From NCBI GenBank assembly GCA_029202845.1, contig CP119315.1:193501-257500 (forward strand): a stretch of 64,000 nucleotides of DNA, given 5' to 3'. The notes beneath the pieces were generated by a model. That model did not search any database. It worked only from the letters and a program-made list of their open reading frames with translations, and was not told the DNA's origin. The stretch is from Candidatus Sphingomonas colombiensis (lineage in GTDB: Bacteria > Pseudomonadota > Alphaproteobacteria > Sphingomonadales > Sphingomonadaceae). The position numbers and the translations under genes were made by a program. Positions 7,462-19,939 of this stretch are shown here, piece after piece. How positions within the stretch are numbered: the first letter of the stretch is position 1; each line of letters begins with the position of its first letter.

Positions 7462-9653
7462 TTCGGCTTCCCGCGCTTGATCGTCACCGTGGAATTGCGC
7501 TGCACCGGCACGTTGACGCGCGGGTCTTCGATATTGCCCGGTACCGGCGCGGACGGGATCGGGGGCGCCGCGCCCAGATAATCCCGGACCAGTTCGTCGA
7601 TCGACGGCTCGCGCTTCGGATCCTGTATCCCCTGCTGGAGACGGAGATAGCCGTAGCGCTGCTCCGTCACGCGGCGATTGTCGCTTGCGTTGCGCAGGAT
7701 CGTCGGGCGGATGAACACCATCAAATTGGTCTTGGTCCGGGTCTTCGCCCTCGAACGGAATAGCTGGCCAAGCCCCGGAATATCGCCGAGCAACGGCACC
7801 TTCTCGATCGTGCGGCGCTCATTGTCGTCGAGCAAGCCGCCGATGATCGCGATCTGCCCGTCGTCCACGGTGAGCGTCGTCTCCACCTCGCGCTTGTTGA
7901 GGATGAGATCGGAATTGTCGCTCGAAACAGGGCCCGCGATCGAGCTGACCTGCTGGTGCAGGAACAATTTGATCGATCCCGACGAATTGACCTGCGGGCG
8001 CACCTCAAGCTGGATGCCGACATTCTCACGCTGCACGGTGCGGAAGGCATTGTCGAAATTCTGGCTGAGCGCCTGCCCCGTGGTGATCGGGATTTCCTGC
8101 CCGACGAGGATGCGCGCTTCCTGATTGTCGAGCGTGATGAGGCTGGGCGCCTGCAACAGATTCGACGTGGTGTCGGATTTCACCGCATTGATGATCGTGC
8201 CGAAAATCGCGTCACCGATCTGGCCGCCATAGCCGGCGAAGCCCCCGCTCGCGCCGAGGATCGAGTTCACCGCCTGTTGCGCCAGCGCATCGCTGACGCT
8301 GTTATCGGTTGTGGTGACGGTGGTGGTGCCGTTGACCGTCGTCGTGGTCGTCGCGAGTTGCCGCGCGCCGATCGCACCGGCGATGGTCAGCAGATTGGGC
8401 GCGGACCCGGAGAAGCTCGTCGCACCGAACGCCCCGCCCTTCAGGCTGCCGAGCAGGAACTGGAAGCCTAGCTGGTTGGCCGTCGTATCCGAAACCTCGG
8501 CGACGATCGCTTCGACCAGCACCTGTTCGCGCCGGGTGTCGAGCTGACGCACCACTTCCGAAAGCTGGCGCTGGATATCGGCAGGGGCGGCGATGACGAT
8601 CGCATTCGCACCAACGAAGCGCGTCACCACGGCCGGTGCGCGACCGCCCTGTGTGGAGATCGCCGCTTGTCCCGCCGCTCCGCCGCCGGGCGCTGCTTGT
8701 GACTGCGATTGCGATGCCATGGTCGCTAGCGGCGCGCTGGCGCCCGAACGCCCCCCACTGGTGCCCGACGATGACGCGCCGAAATTCGATTGCGTCAGCG
8801 TGGTTTGCGGGATTTGGTCCGGCGCCTGTCCGACAAGTTGCTGCAGCACTGGCAGAAGCTGCGCGGCATCGGCATGTTCGAGGAAGACGACACGAATCTC
8901 GGTGCCGCTCTTGGCCTTCTGATCGAGGTCCAGCGCCACCTGCGCCAGCCGTGCCACCGTAGAGGGATCACCGCGCAGCGCGATCGAATTGGCCCCCTCA
9001 ACCGCGACCACGCTGGTCTGCTGCCCGCCGCCTTGCGCCGGGGTGCCTACCAGCCCCTGAAGCGCGGTGGCGATATCGCGCGCGCCGGCATTCTTCAGCG
9101 CGATCACGCGGGTGGAGGCATTGTCGTTATCGATGCGCTGCAACACCTCGCGCACACGACGGATATTGTCCGCGAAATCGGCGACGACGATCGAATTGCC
9201 GCCACGATTGGCGGTGACGGACCCTTGCGGGCTGACCAGCGGCCGCACCGTATCGACCGCGCTTTGCGCGTCGATCGAGCGCAGCCGCACGATCTCCGTC
9301 ACGAACTGGTTGCGCGCCGCCCCTGCGAGACCAACGCGCCCGGGCTGAGTCGCCGCATTGTCGATCGGCTGAACGCGTAGCGCGCCGTTGCTGGTCGGCA
9401 CCGCGACAAGGCCATTGGCACGCAACGTGGAGAGGAACACCTCGAAATATTCGGATTTGCTGAGCGGCCGGTCGGTCACCACCGTAACCTTGCCCTGCAC
9501 CCGGCCATCGATGATGAAAACACGCCCCGTCACCTTCGCCGCATCCGCGATAAAGGCGCGGATATCGGCATCGCGCACGTTGAGCGTCGTCTGCGCCGCC
9601 ACCGGCATCGCAAGTGCGAGCGCTAGCCCGGTCGCAAGCGGCCACACCCTCAT
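7458..9653 (-). CDS. gspD: Type II secretion outer-membrane secretin GspD
   Basis: 731 residues with a signal peptide (MRVWPLATGLALALAMPVAAQ). It forms the outer-membrane channel. The N0 domain follows the signal, then repeated N1-N3 secretin modules, and the conserved secretin beta-barrel domain occupies roughly residues 480-660, ending in the motif VPLLGDIPGLGQLF. A low-complexity insert of serine, glycine, alanine and glutamine lies within N3 at about 290-335. This is common in GspD. The start overlaps the gspC stop as ATGA. Confidence 0.97.
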   Translation of the reverse strand: MRVWPLATGLALALAMPVAAQTTLNVRDADIRAFIADAAKVTGRVFIIDGRVQGKVTVVTDRPLSKSEYFEVFLSTLRANGLVAVPTSNGALRVQPIDNAATQPGRVGLAGAARNQFVTEIVRLRSIDAQSAVDTVRPLVSPQGSVTANRGGNSIVVADFADNIRRVREVLQRIDNDNASTRVIALKNAGARDIATALQGLVGTPAQGGGQQTSVVAVEGANSIALRGDPSTVARLAQVALDLDQKAKSGTEIRVVFLEHADAAQLLPVLQQLVGQAPDQIPQTTLTQSNFGASSSGTSGGRSGASAPLATMASQSQSQAAPGGGAAGQAAISTQGGRAPAVVTRFVGANAIVIAAPADIQRQLSEVVRQLDTRREQVLVEAIVAEVSDTTANQLGFQFLLGSLKGGAFGATSFSGSAPNLLTIAGAIGARQLATTTTTVNGTTTVTTTDNSVSDALAQQAVNSILGASGGFAGYGGQIGDAIFGTIINAVKSDTTSNLLQAPSLITLDNQEARILVGQEIPITTGQALSQNFDNAFRTVQRENVGIQLEVRPQVNSSGSIKLFLHQQVSSIAGPVSSDNSDLILNKREVETTLTVDDGQIAIIGGLLDDNERRTIEKVPLLGDIPGLGQLFRSRAKTRTKTNLMVFIRPTILRNASDNRRVTEQRYGYLRLQQGIQDPKREPSIDELVRDYLGAAPPIPSAPVPGNIEDPRVNVPVQRNSTVTIKRGKPK

Positions 9654-10393
9654 CGCGCGGCCACCGGCACGGATAGTGGCACCGACTGGCCGTTGCGCAG
9701 CACCGTGAGCGAGAGCGTTCCCCCCTCACTGAGGCCTGCGGCGATATTGTCGAAATCGGCCGAGTTATTCACAGGTCGGCCCCCGATCGAGGTAATGATG
9801 TCGCCCTCCTTCAGCCCGGCGGCGCGAAATGCCGCGCCGGAGCCTTGCGACCGCACGACGAGGCCGATGATCCGCCCGCCATCGACGCGCGGCACCAACC
9901 CTATGTCGGCCTGAAACTTCTCGATGGTGATCGCCCCACCGGGGGCAGCGGGTGGCGATCCAGCCGCTACGCCCGGCCCCGGTATCCCGGGCAATTGCGA
10001 CCCGGCACCCGCGCCGCCTGCGGATTGATCGAGAAACAAATCCTCACGCACTCCGCCGCGCTCGATCGTCACATGATCGAAAGCGACTTCCTTAAGCACT
10101 ACACCAGTGATGATCTCTTCCCCGACATTCACGCTTTTCTGCTCACCATCCGGTCCGGCAAGAATCGCGGACCCGCGCCCGGTCGCCTCATTGATCCGTG
10201 TACCGAACAAGGTGAGGTGCAGTGAAGTGACAACTGCGGGCGCGCCATCACTCTGACCGCCGAGTCGATAAAAGGGATCGACGTTACGCAGCACGTCGCC
10301 CGGCGCACCCGGGATCGTCGGCCCGATCGGCCGCCAATCTCCCAACGGCGAGATCGGCGTAACCATCACCCAGGCCAGCCGCGCCACTTCCAC
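9650..10393 (-). CDS. gspC: Type II secretion protein GspC, main open frame (N-terminus shifted)
   Basis: 247 residues are readable from a GTG at 10393. GspC links the inner-membrane platform to the secretin. The homology region (TPISPLGDWRP and following) and a C-terminal PDZ-like domain (about residues 175-247, with GDIITSIGGRPV) are intact. No ribosome binding site precedes this GTG, and it would remove most of the membrane anchor. In the same frame just upstream the codons read ALAVEV, which continues the anchor. The true start is probably the ATG at 10481 in another frame; see the next entry. Confidence 0.85.
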   Translation of the reverse strand: MEVARLAWVMVTPISPLGDWRPIGPTIPGAPGDVLRNVDPFYRLGGQSDGAPAVVTSLHLTLFGTRINEATGRGSAILAGPDGEQKSVNVGEEIITGVVLKEVAFDHVTIERGGVREDLFLDQSAGGAGAGSQLPGIPGPGVAAGSPPAAPGGAITIEKFQADIGLVPRVDGGRIIGLVVRSQGSGAAFRAAGLKEGDIITSIGGRPVNNSADFDNIAAGLSEGGTLSLTVLRNGQSVPLSVPVAAR

Positions 10394-10481
10394 GGCGAGC
10401 GCCGGCGATCAACGCCAATTCTGCCAGCGAATAGGCATTTACCGTCGGCAATCGTTTCAGGATCGCTCGCGCGCCGAGCAT
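10394..10481 (-). other. gspC: Out-of-frame N-terminal segment of gspC (apparent one-base insertion)
   Basis: From ATG 10481, preceded by a GAGG-type binding site, the frame encodes MLGARAILKRLPTVNAYSLA followed by ELALIA, a typical GspC N-terminus. It then runs out of frame. Dropping one base at 10402-10403 joins it to ALAVEVARLAWVMV and recreates a complete membrane helix leading into the GspC homology region. The restored protein would be about 276 residues. This is either a sequence error or a mutation that would impair the operon's first product. Confidence 0.75.
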
Positions 10482-10927
10482 CGAACCTCAATTTCATGTG
10501 GCGTGACCAATTCCCGCGCGACCGGTGTAGCCGAGACCCTAACGACAGATCGTCGGTTTGTGTAACATTTCTCTCGCGCGCTCACCACACTCGGCGCTTG
10601 CCCCGCACCGCCTGTCGACGGCGCACCATAAGGCGCGGGCGGCGATGCGTCCGCGAAGAGCGGTGCGATCCATCCGCCATCCCCGCGGCAGACGGCCTTC
10701 CCGCCCGGCCGATTGCCGTCATGCCGTCAAGGAAACACCGGGTTCTTCCCCCCTCGCCCGGCCCATACAGACCGAGATCGCATCCAGGAGGATCGCATAA
10801 CGCCATGCGTGGCCGACTTGCGCTCAACGCCCCACAGGACGCGTGGCGCACGCAGGCACGCAATTCGCCCCCAATCGACTATCCATTTCGCGACCTGCGC
10901 GCGACGGACAATTCATCGAGCCCAAAA
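10482..10927. other. Gene-poor region upstream of the gsp operon
   Basis: About 450 bases with no convincing gene. Open frames exist on both strands but have arginine- and proline-rich, shadow-like compositions and no family signature. The part nearest 10500-10575 should hold the gsp operon promoter. On the minus strand a TTACAC near 10560-10565 is followed at 17 bases by TTAGGG, which is only a weak match to a sigma-70 promoter. Confidence 0.4.
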
Positions 10928-10968
10928 CGCAAAGAGCCGGCGGGTCGTCGCGACCAGCCGGCTCTTTA
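10926..10968 (-). terminator. Rho-independent terminator after the PEP-CTERM gene
   Basis: The inverted arms AAAGAGCCGGC and GCCGGCTCTTT enclose a short loop and have A/T runs on both sides. It lies about 20 bases past the stop of the PEP-CTERM gene. The symmetric A and T runs would allow it to act in both directions. Confidence 0.85.
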
Positions 10969-10988
10969 TTCACCCTTGCGGGTTTAGA

Positions 10989-11651
10989 TTATGCGGTGGC
11001 TTCGACCGCATCTTCGCGACGGCGGCGCATCATGCCCGCAACCGCACCGAAACCAAGGATCATCAGGCCCCAGGTCGCCGGCTCCGGCACACCCGCCGCC
11101 TTGATCGTGAACGCACCCTGATAATCGTAGTTCGCACCGATCGGGCGATTCGGATCATTCTTGCTGGCGACAGAGTAGGATCCGACAATGTTAGACATGC
11201 CGCGGAACCAGTTGAAATCCGTCAGCGAGTAATTCACGCCCGAAAAGTTCACGATCCCGTTGACCGCCGCGAACGAACCGTTGCTACCGAACATCGTCGG
11301 CTCGGTAAAAATACCGGACAGCGTCTTCGATATGTTGTTCTCGGTGAGGATCAGCGTCAGCGTGTAATAGGGATCGGAATTTCCCGAAACGCTATGCTGC
11401 GGCCAACCGTCACCAGCCATCGTCACATCGGTGCGGTTCGGATCGAGCGCAGCGGAGGTGAAGTTGTCATTCGGGTTAAGGTTGTTGCCATAAGGATTCT
11501 GGAGGAACAGCGTGTAATAGCTGTCGACCTTCGTATTCCAAACGGTGCCCGACGGGCCCGTGACCGCAGCCGAAGTAATGACAGGCGCGGCTCCTGCCGG
11601 AACGGCGGCCGCTACTGCGGCAGCGGCGGCAATCTTCAGAATTACACGCAT
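10989..11651 (-). CDS. PEPxxWA-CTERM exported protein
   Basis: 220 residues from the ATG at 11651; the frame is open to 11702, but this start gives a clean signal peptide (MRVILKIAAAAAVAAAVPAGA). The C-terminus carries the sorting signal VPEPATWGLMILGFG at about 188-202, followed by a hydrophobic span and an arginine cluster. This is the PEPxxWA variant typical of sphingomonads, which is recognised by an exosortase-type system and linked to surface display and exopolysaccharide. The central domain of about 160 residues, rich in Asn, Thr and Ser, matches no family I recognise. A terminator follows. Confidence 0.85.
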   Translation of the reverse strand: MRVILKIAAAAAVAAAVPAGAAPVITSAAVTGPSGTVWNTKVDSYYTLFLQNPYGNNLNPNDNFTSAALDPNRTDVTMAGDGWPQHSVSGNSDPYYTLTLILTENNISKTLSGIFTEPTMFGSNGSFAAVNGIVNFSGVNYSLTDFNWFRGMSNIVGSYSVASKNDPNRPIGANYDYQGAFTIKAAGVPEPATWGLMILGFGAVAGMMRRRREDAVEATA

Positions 11652-11845
11652 ACCAAATCCCCTATTCAATAAAGCTGGTGAACGTAAACGACCGCTGCGC
11701 ACTTTTTAGGCTTCGTAATCTGACATATGGAGTAACTCACGAGCCAATTCGTTTCAAGAATGTTAACCTTGATTCAGCGCAAGAATCATCGCCCTCCAAA
11801 TCCCGCTTTGGGACAGGGGCGGCTCGCCATATCGGAGGAAACCAA

Positions 11846-11878
11846 AAAGCCCGCCGATCCTGTGATCGACGGGCTCTA
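11846..11878 (-). terminator. Terminator downstream of tRNA-Val
   Basis: The arms GCCCGCCGATC and GATCGACGGGC form a hairpin with a short CTGT loop and one unpaired base, flanked by an A-run. It lies a few bases past the tRNA 3' end on the minus strand. Confidence 0.7.
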
Positions 11879-11880
11879 AA

Positions 11881-11955
11881 TGGTGGGCGCGACAGGGATT
11901 GAACCTGTGACCCCACCCGTGTGAAGGGTGTGCTCTACCGCTGAGCTACGCGCCC
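11881..11955 (-). tRNA. tRNA-Val(CAC)
   Basis: The minus strand folds as a cloverleaf: acceptor GGGCGCG pairs with CGCGCCC, the D-arm has GCTCAGCGGTAGAGC, the anticodon loop is TTCACAC with anticodon CAC, and the T-arm contains GGTTCAATCC. The 3' CCA is encoded. It reads GTG codons. Confidence 0.96.
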
Positions 11956-12028
11956 GATTGCCCTGTGGGCAAAACCGGAAGCGGGCCTTTAGGCGCCGGA
12001 ACCGCGCCTGTCCAGCCCGCGCTTCGCC

Positions 12029-12301
12029 TCAGTTGAGCGAATCTTTCAGAACCTTGCCCGCTTTGAACTTGGGCTGAGTCGACGCCTTGATGGTCATCGG
12101 CTCGCCAGTGCGCGGGTTGCGGCCGGTGGAAGCCTTGCGCTTCGAAACCGCGAAGGTGCCAAAGCCAACCAGGCGCACTTCGTCGCCCTTCTTCAGACTG
12201 GCCGAGATGGTGTCGAAAACCGCTTCGACGGCCCGGCTGGCATCACCCTTGCCGAGGCCGGAGGCATTCGCCACCGCCGCGATCAGTTCCTGCTTGTTCA
12301 T
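12029..12301 (-). CDS. hupB: DNA-binding protein HU
   Basis: 90 residues from the ATG at 12301 (MNKQELIAAVA); the open frame upstream to 12361 is not needed. HU is a nucleoid-associated dimer that bends DNA without strong sequence preference. The signature GFGTFAVSKRKASTGRNPRTG, split here as GFGTFAVSKRKAS then TGRNPRTGE, is intact and includes the beta-arm that enters the minor groove. It lies downstream of lon, the usual place for hupB in proteobacteria. A good sigma-70 type promoter lies upstream. Confidence 0.97.
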   Translation of the reverse strand: MNKQELIAAVANASGLGKGDASRAVEAVFDTISASLKKGDEVRLVGFGTFAVSKRKASTGRNPRTGEPMTIKASTQPKFKAGKVLKDSLN

Positions 12302-12332
12302 GTCCAGTGACCCCCGATGGCTGGATAGTGGG

Positions 12333-12361
12333 ATATAATAAGAATGGATTCGCGACCACAA
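12333..12361 (-). promoter_or_regulatory. Likely sigma-70-type promoter of hupB
   Basis: On the minus strand TTGTGG (12361-12356) and TTATAT (12338-12333) are 17 bases apart, about 32 bases before the hupB ATG. Spacing and position are both typical. hupB may therefore be transcribed separately from lon. Confidence 0.6.
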
Positions 12362-12471
12362 GGCCGATCAGGACAGTAATGCGCGTGGTGCGGCGAGTGT
12401 CAAATAAAACCCGTCGCTATCGCGCAAAACGCGTGCGGAGCATCTGATCGATCCCCCGCACGCCATTGTGA

Positions 12472-14868
<2,397 letters not shown>

Positions 14869-14905
14869 GGATACTCCACAGCCGCCCCGACCGGGCGGCG
14901 AACAA

Positions 14906-14938
14906 ACCATATATGGTGATGCAACCCGATGCATCAAT
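14906..14938 (-). promoter_or_regulatory. Candidate heat-shock (sigma-32-like) promoter of lon with a 12-bp palindrome
   Basis: On the minus strand TTGATGC (ending at 14931) is followed after 14 bases by CCATATAT (14916-14909), which resembles the sigma-32 pattern CTTGAAA-N13 to 15-CCCCATNT. The -10 region lies inside the perfect palindrome ACCATATATGGT (14906-14917). A second dyad, GATGCA with TGCATC, lies between the two boxes. Lon is a classic heat-shock gene. The M1 peptidase gene diverges from here. Confidence 0.45.
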
Positions 14939-14961
14939 CATGGTTTGGTCATCCAGACTTT

Positions 14962-16650
14962 ATGACGATCCTCCTCGCGCTCGCCGCCGCCGCGACATTG
15001 CCGGCAAAGGGGATGCCTCCCCTCACCGCCCAGACGCAACGTTCGGGTGGCGCGGTCGACGCAGAGCAGGCGAAGCTGGCCTTCGATCACGCCGATCTGT
15101 CGCTCGAGGTCTATCCCGAAAAACACGCGTTGAGCGGCATCGCCATGCTCACCTTTACGGCACGCGCCCCGCTCGATCGGGTGGTGCTCGATCTCGATCG
15201 CAATTTCGCCATATCGGCGATCGTAGTGGATGACGCGCCGTTGCCGAAAGGCGCGTGGCGCAACCCTGAGGGGCGGCTGACCATCACCCTGCCCCAGAGC
15301 GTCGCGACCGGGGGCAAGGTGCGGGTGGCGATCACTTATGGCGGCACGCCGCACGTCGCGGTCAACGCGCCATGGGACGACGGAATGGTCTGGGCGCAGA
15401 CGCCGGACAAGAAGCCGTGGATCGCCTCCACCGATGAAGGTTATGGTTGCGATCTGCTCTGGCCCTGCCTCGATTTCCCGACCGGCGAGCCGGCGCTGGT
15501 CGATCTGCACATCACCGTGCCCAAGGGATTGAAGGCGCCCGCCAACGGCGTGCTGCTCGGCGTCGACACGCTGCCCGACGGCCGCACCCGTTGGAACTGG
15601 CGCGCGCGCCAACCTAACACTTATGCCATCGCCCTCAATATCGCGCCCTATGAGGAGATTTCGGGGAGCTACCACAGCCGCTTCGGCAACACGATCGCGA
15701 TGCATTATTGGTATCTGCCCGGCGAGGAGGCGCAGGCCCGCGCCTTGTTCGCGGAATTCGCGCCGGCGCTTGATTTCTTCGAAAGCATGATCGGCCCCTA
15801 TCCGTGGGGCGACGAGAAGGTCGGCGTGGTCGAAACGCCGCACAAGGGCATGGAACACCAAACGATCAACGCCTACGGCAACGGCTATGCCAAGGCGCCC
15901 GAGGGGTTCGACTGGCTGTTCCACCATGAATTCGCCCACGAATGGTTCGGCAACCAGATGACGGTCGCGAATTGGGACGATTATTGGCTGCACGAAGGCT
16001 TCGCGAGCTACATGCAGCCGCTCTACGGCCGCTGGCGCGAGGGCGAAGCACGCTACATCGTTATGCTCGATCAACAGCGCAATGAGATCACCAATCGCGC
16101 GCCCGTTGTCTCCGGCCAGTTGCGCACCGAAGAGGAGGTCTATGAACCGTCGAAGGGCGGCCCCGCGACCGATATCTATTACAAGGGCGCCTGGACGCTC
16201 CACACCCTGCGCTGGCTGATCGGCGACACCGCTTTCTTCGATGCGACGCGGCGGCTGGTCTATGGCCGGCCCGATCCGAAGCCGGGCAATTTCGCCCCAC
16301 GTTATGGCTCGACCGCCGATTTCGAGCGCGCGGTGAAGGTGTCGAGCGGGCGCGATCTCGGGTGGTTCTTCGACGCTTATCTCCGCCGCGCCGCGCTGCC
16401 CGAATTGATCGAGACGCGTGATGGCGACGCGTTGACGCTGGAATGGCAGGCTGGCGGACCGTTCCCGATGCCGATCGAGTTATCGGTCGATGGCGTTGTG
16501 CAGCGCGTCGATCTGCCGGACGGCAAAGCGACGCTTACGGTGCCGTCCGGCGCGCGTGTCGTGATCGATCCGATGGCAAGAGTGCTGCGGCGCTCGATCG
16601 CGGTGGAGCAATATCAGGCGTGGCGCGATCGCCAGGCTCAGCCGAAATAA
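14962..16650 (+). CDS. M1-family zinc aminopeptidase, exported
   Basis: 562 residues from the ATG at 14962. A short hydrophobic N-terminus (MTILLALAAAATLPAKG) suggests export. The gluzincin motif is H322-E-F-A-H326 with the third zinc ligand E345, in HEFAHEWFGN and LHEGFASY. The exopeptidase loop that usually reads GAMEN reads GMEH here, as in some M1 members of the ERAP/LTA4H-like group. It probably trims amino acids from peptide N-termini in the periplasm. It is divergent from lon. The GNAT gene on the other strand converges eight bases past its stop. Confidence 0.92.
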   Translation: MTILLALAAAATLPAKGMPPLTAQTQRSGGAVDAEQAKLAFDHADLSLEVYPEKHALSGIAMLTFTARAPLDRVVLDLDRNFAISAIVVDDAPLPKGAWRNPEGRLTITLPQSVATGGKVRVAITYGGTPHVAVNAPWDDGMVWAQTPDKKPWIASTDEGYGCDLLWPCLDFPTGEPALVDLHITVPKGLKAPANGVLLGVDTLPDGRTRWNWRARQPNTYAIALNIAPYEEISGSYHSRFGNTIAMHYWYLPGEEAQARALFAEFAPALDFFESMIGPYPWGDEKVGVVETPHKGMEHQTINAYGNGYAKAPEGFDWLFHHEFAHEWFGNQMTVANWDDYWLHEGFASYMQPLYGRWREGEARYIVMLDQQRNEITNRAPVVSGQLRTEEEVYEPSKGGPATDIYYKGAWTLHTLRWLIGDTAFFDATRRLVYGRPDPKPGNFAPRYGSTADFERAVKVSSGRDLGWFFDAYLRRAALPELIETRDGDALTLEWQAGGPFPMPIELSVDGVVQRVDLPDGKATLTVPSGARVVIDPMARVLRRSIAVEQYQAWRDRQAQPK

Positions 16651-16658
16651 GCGATTCC

Positions 16659-17237
16659 TCACCCCGCCGGGCGCAGCATCGACCAGAAGCGCGGGCCGCC
16701 TTTCGGCACATGCCATTCGGCCGTGATCTCGAAGCCAAGCGCGCGATAGAAGCCAAGATTCCGCTCTGTCGCGGTTTCGAGATAGACCGGCAAGCGCCCC
16801 GCCCCGCGCTCCAGCCCGGCGCGCACCGCCATGCCGCCCAGCCCTTTGCCCTGCGCCACCGTGTCGCATCCGGCGATGTGCAGATACCAATAATCGCCGG
16901 TCGGGTGATGCGCGGTGATCGCGTCCGAGAGGGTCAGCGCCCGCCGCGCGCCGCCGATGCCGAGCGCATGAAGCAGCGCGGGCGCATTCCGCACGATCTC
17001 CCATGTCGAGAGGTCGGCATCGCCCGGCCCGCGCCACAAGGTCGCCGCCTCGCCGCCCGGCGTCACCAGCCGCATCCCGCCGGCGTCGCCGTCGAACAAC
17101 AGGCGGAACAGGCGCGGCAGGCGACGCGCGCGGTCGGCGGGATCGGGCAATATCCACGATGTCGCCGGATCCTCGGCAAACGCGCGTGCCAGCATCGCCG
17201 CGATCGCATCGCGATCCGCGTTGCCGGCGACCCGCAT
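16659..17237 (-). CDS. GNAT-family N-acetyltransferase
   Basis: 192 residues from the ATG at 17237; a GTG two codons upstream overlaps the exchanger stop and is an alternative. The acetyl-CoA binding motif is seen in DTVAQGKGLGGMAV near residues 125-140, followed by YLETATERNLGFYRALGFE, the usual last strand and helix of the GNAT fold. The substrate cannot be told; small amines or protein N-termini are possible. It follows the ChaA-like gene on the same strand without a gap, so the two are probably cotranscribed. Confidence 0.85.
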   Translation of the reverse strand: MRVAGNADRDAIAAMLARAFAEDPATSWILPDPADRARRLPRLFRLLFDGDAGGMRLVTPGGEAATLWRGPGDADLSTWEIVRNAPALLHALGIGGARRALTLSDAITAHHPTGDYWYLHIAGCDTVAQGKGLGGMAVRAGLERGAGRLPVYLETATERNLGFYRALGFEITAEWHVPKGGPRFWSMLRPAG

Positions 17238-17239
17238 CG

Positions 17240-18373
17240 TCACGGAACCACCGTGACGAACAGATAGACCGCGAAGATCACCAGATGCACCACCCCGCCC
17301 AGGATCGTCGTGCGCCCGGTGCCGAGCGAAAGCGTGATCGAGATCAAAGACAGGAACAGCAGCGTCAGGCTTTTCGCCCCGATGCCCAATGTCAGCGGCA
17401 AGCCCAGCAGCAGCGAAACGACGGCAACGGTGGGAATGGTCAGCCCGATCGACGCCAGCGCCGATCCCAGCGCGAGATTGAGGCTCGTCTGAAGCCGATC
17501 GCGCCGCGCCGCGCGGAACGCGGCGACGCCTTCCGGCGCCAGCACCAGCGCCGCGATCACCACGCCGACCACGGCCAGCGGCAATCCCGCGTCGAGCACC
17601 GCCTTCTCGACTGTCGCAGCCAGTCCCTTTGCGAGCAGCACTACGCCGACCAGCGCGACGAGCAATACGCCCAACGCGATCCACGCCGTTTGCGCCGACG
17701 GCGCGTCGGCATGGTCTTCTTCACCATGCCCCTCGCCTTCGGGCAGGAAATAACTGCGATGGCGCACCGTCTGCACCAGCACGAACGTGCCGTAGAGGAT
17801 CAACGAGACGATCGCGACGAACACGAGTTGCGATGGCGCATAGACCGGGCCCGGCGCGCTCTCGACATAATTGGGCAGCACGAGCGTCAGCACCGCCATC
17901 GCCACCAGCACGTTGAGCGCCGCCGATACCCCGCTCAGCGTGAAGCTCTGCTCGCGAAACTCCACCCCTCCCGCGAGCAGACAGATGCCGACGATGCCGT
18001 TGAGGATGATCATGATCGCGGCGAACACCGTATCGCGCGCCAGCGTGGAGGCATCACCCGCGCCGGAGAGCATCAGGCTGACGATCAGCGACACCTCGAT
18101 CACCGTCACCGCGACGGCGAGCACCAACGTCCCGAATGGCTCGCCCACCTTGTGCGCGACAACTTCGGCGTGATGCACCGCCGCCAGCACGCTACCGATC
18201 AGGATCACGGCGGCGGCGATCGTGCCCAGCGTACCCAGCTTGGCCAGCCCCACCGGCACCGCGACCATCGCGAGCAACGGAAAAGCGATGGACCACCATG
18301 GCAAGCCGATTCGGCTGATCCGCTGTGGGCCGTGCGTGGTGGTGGCCGGCGGCGTCTGTTCGGTTGCGCTCAT
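17240..18373 (-). CDS. chaA: ChaA-like calcium/sodium:proton antiporter
   Basis: 377 residues from the ATG at 18373, after trimming an unneeded N-terminal extension. It has about 11 hydrophobic segments in two repeats of the CaCA exchanger fold. The repeat motifs include EPFGTLVLAVAVTVIEVSLI, with the glutamate of the alpha-1 repeat, and the matching GVVIAALVLAPEGVAAFRAA of the second half. These agree with E. coli ChaA. A histidine- and acid-rich loop (GEGHGEEDHADA) sits between the halves. Expected role: cation extrusion in exchange for protons at the inner membrane. Confidence 0.85.
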   Translation of the reverse strand: MSATEQTPPATTTHGPQRISRIGLPWWSIAFPLLAMVAVPVGLAKLGTLGTIAAAVILIGSVLAAVHHAEVVAHKVGEPFGTLVLAVAVTVIEVSLIVSLMLSGAGDASTLARDTVFAAIMIILNGIVGICLLAGGVEFREQSFTLSGVSAALNVLVAMAVLTLVLPNYVESAPGPVYAPSQLVFVAIVSLILYGTFVLVQTVRHRSYFLPEGEGHGEEDHADAPSAQTAWIALGVLLVALVGVVLLAKGLAATVEKAVLDAGLPLAVVGVVIAALVLAPEGVAAFRAARRDRLQTSLNLALGSALASIGLTIPTVAVVSLLLGLPLTLGIGAKSLTLLFLSLISITLSLGTGRTTILGGVVHLVIFAVYLFVTVVP

Positions 18374-18545
18374 AATCCTCCCGTGTCGATACGGACGAAA
18401 ATGCGCGTAATTCGCTCGTCTTTCCAGCGTGCCACGTAAAAAAGCATATCGCCCGGCGCGATCGCGGCGGCACGCGCATCCCAAAAGAAAACGGGCGCCC
18501 CTTTCAGGACGCGCGCTTCATCAGGTTTTCTGTCGATCGCCGCGA

Positions 18546-19817
<1,272 letters not shown>

Positions 19818-19833
19818 TCAATCGATCCTTTCG

Positions 19834-19883
19834 CGCCCCCGCGCGGGGGGCGACTTTCGGGCCGGGCATGGTAACCCGGCCCG
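19834..19883 (-). other. Two hairpins in the clpP-clpX spacer
   Basis: One inverted repeat has a 7-bp stem (CGCCCCC with GGGGGCG, 19834-19852). A second has a 9-bp stem (CGGGCCGGG with CCCGGCCCG, 19858-19883). Neither is followed by a T-run, so they look more like attenuators, mRNA-processing or stability elements than complete terminators. Confidence 0.5.
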
Positions 19884-19939
19884 TCACGAAACGGCAATGC
19901 CTGAATGTGACTAACGTGCGTCGTCAGCCACGATGGCAT

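Noticed and set aside
10804..10987. A short plus-strand frame after an AGGAGG-like site near 10785
   Set aside because: It runs through the terminator hairpin of the PEP-CTERM gene, and its product has no recognisable feature.
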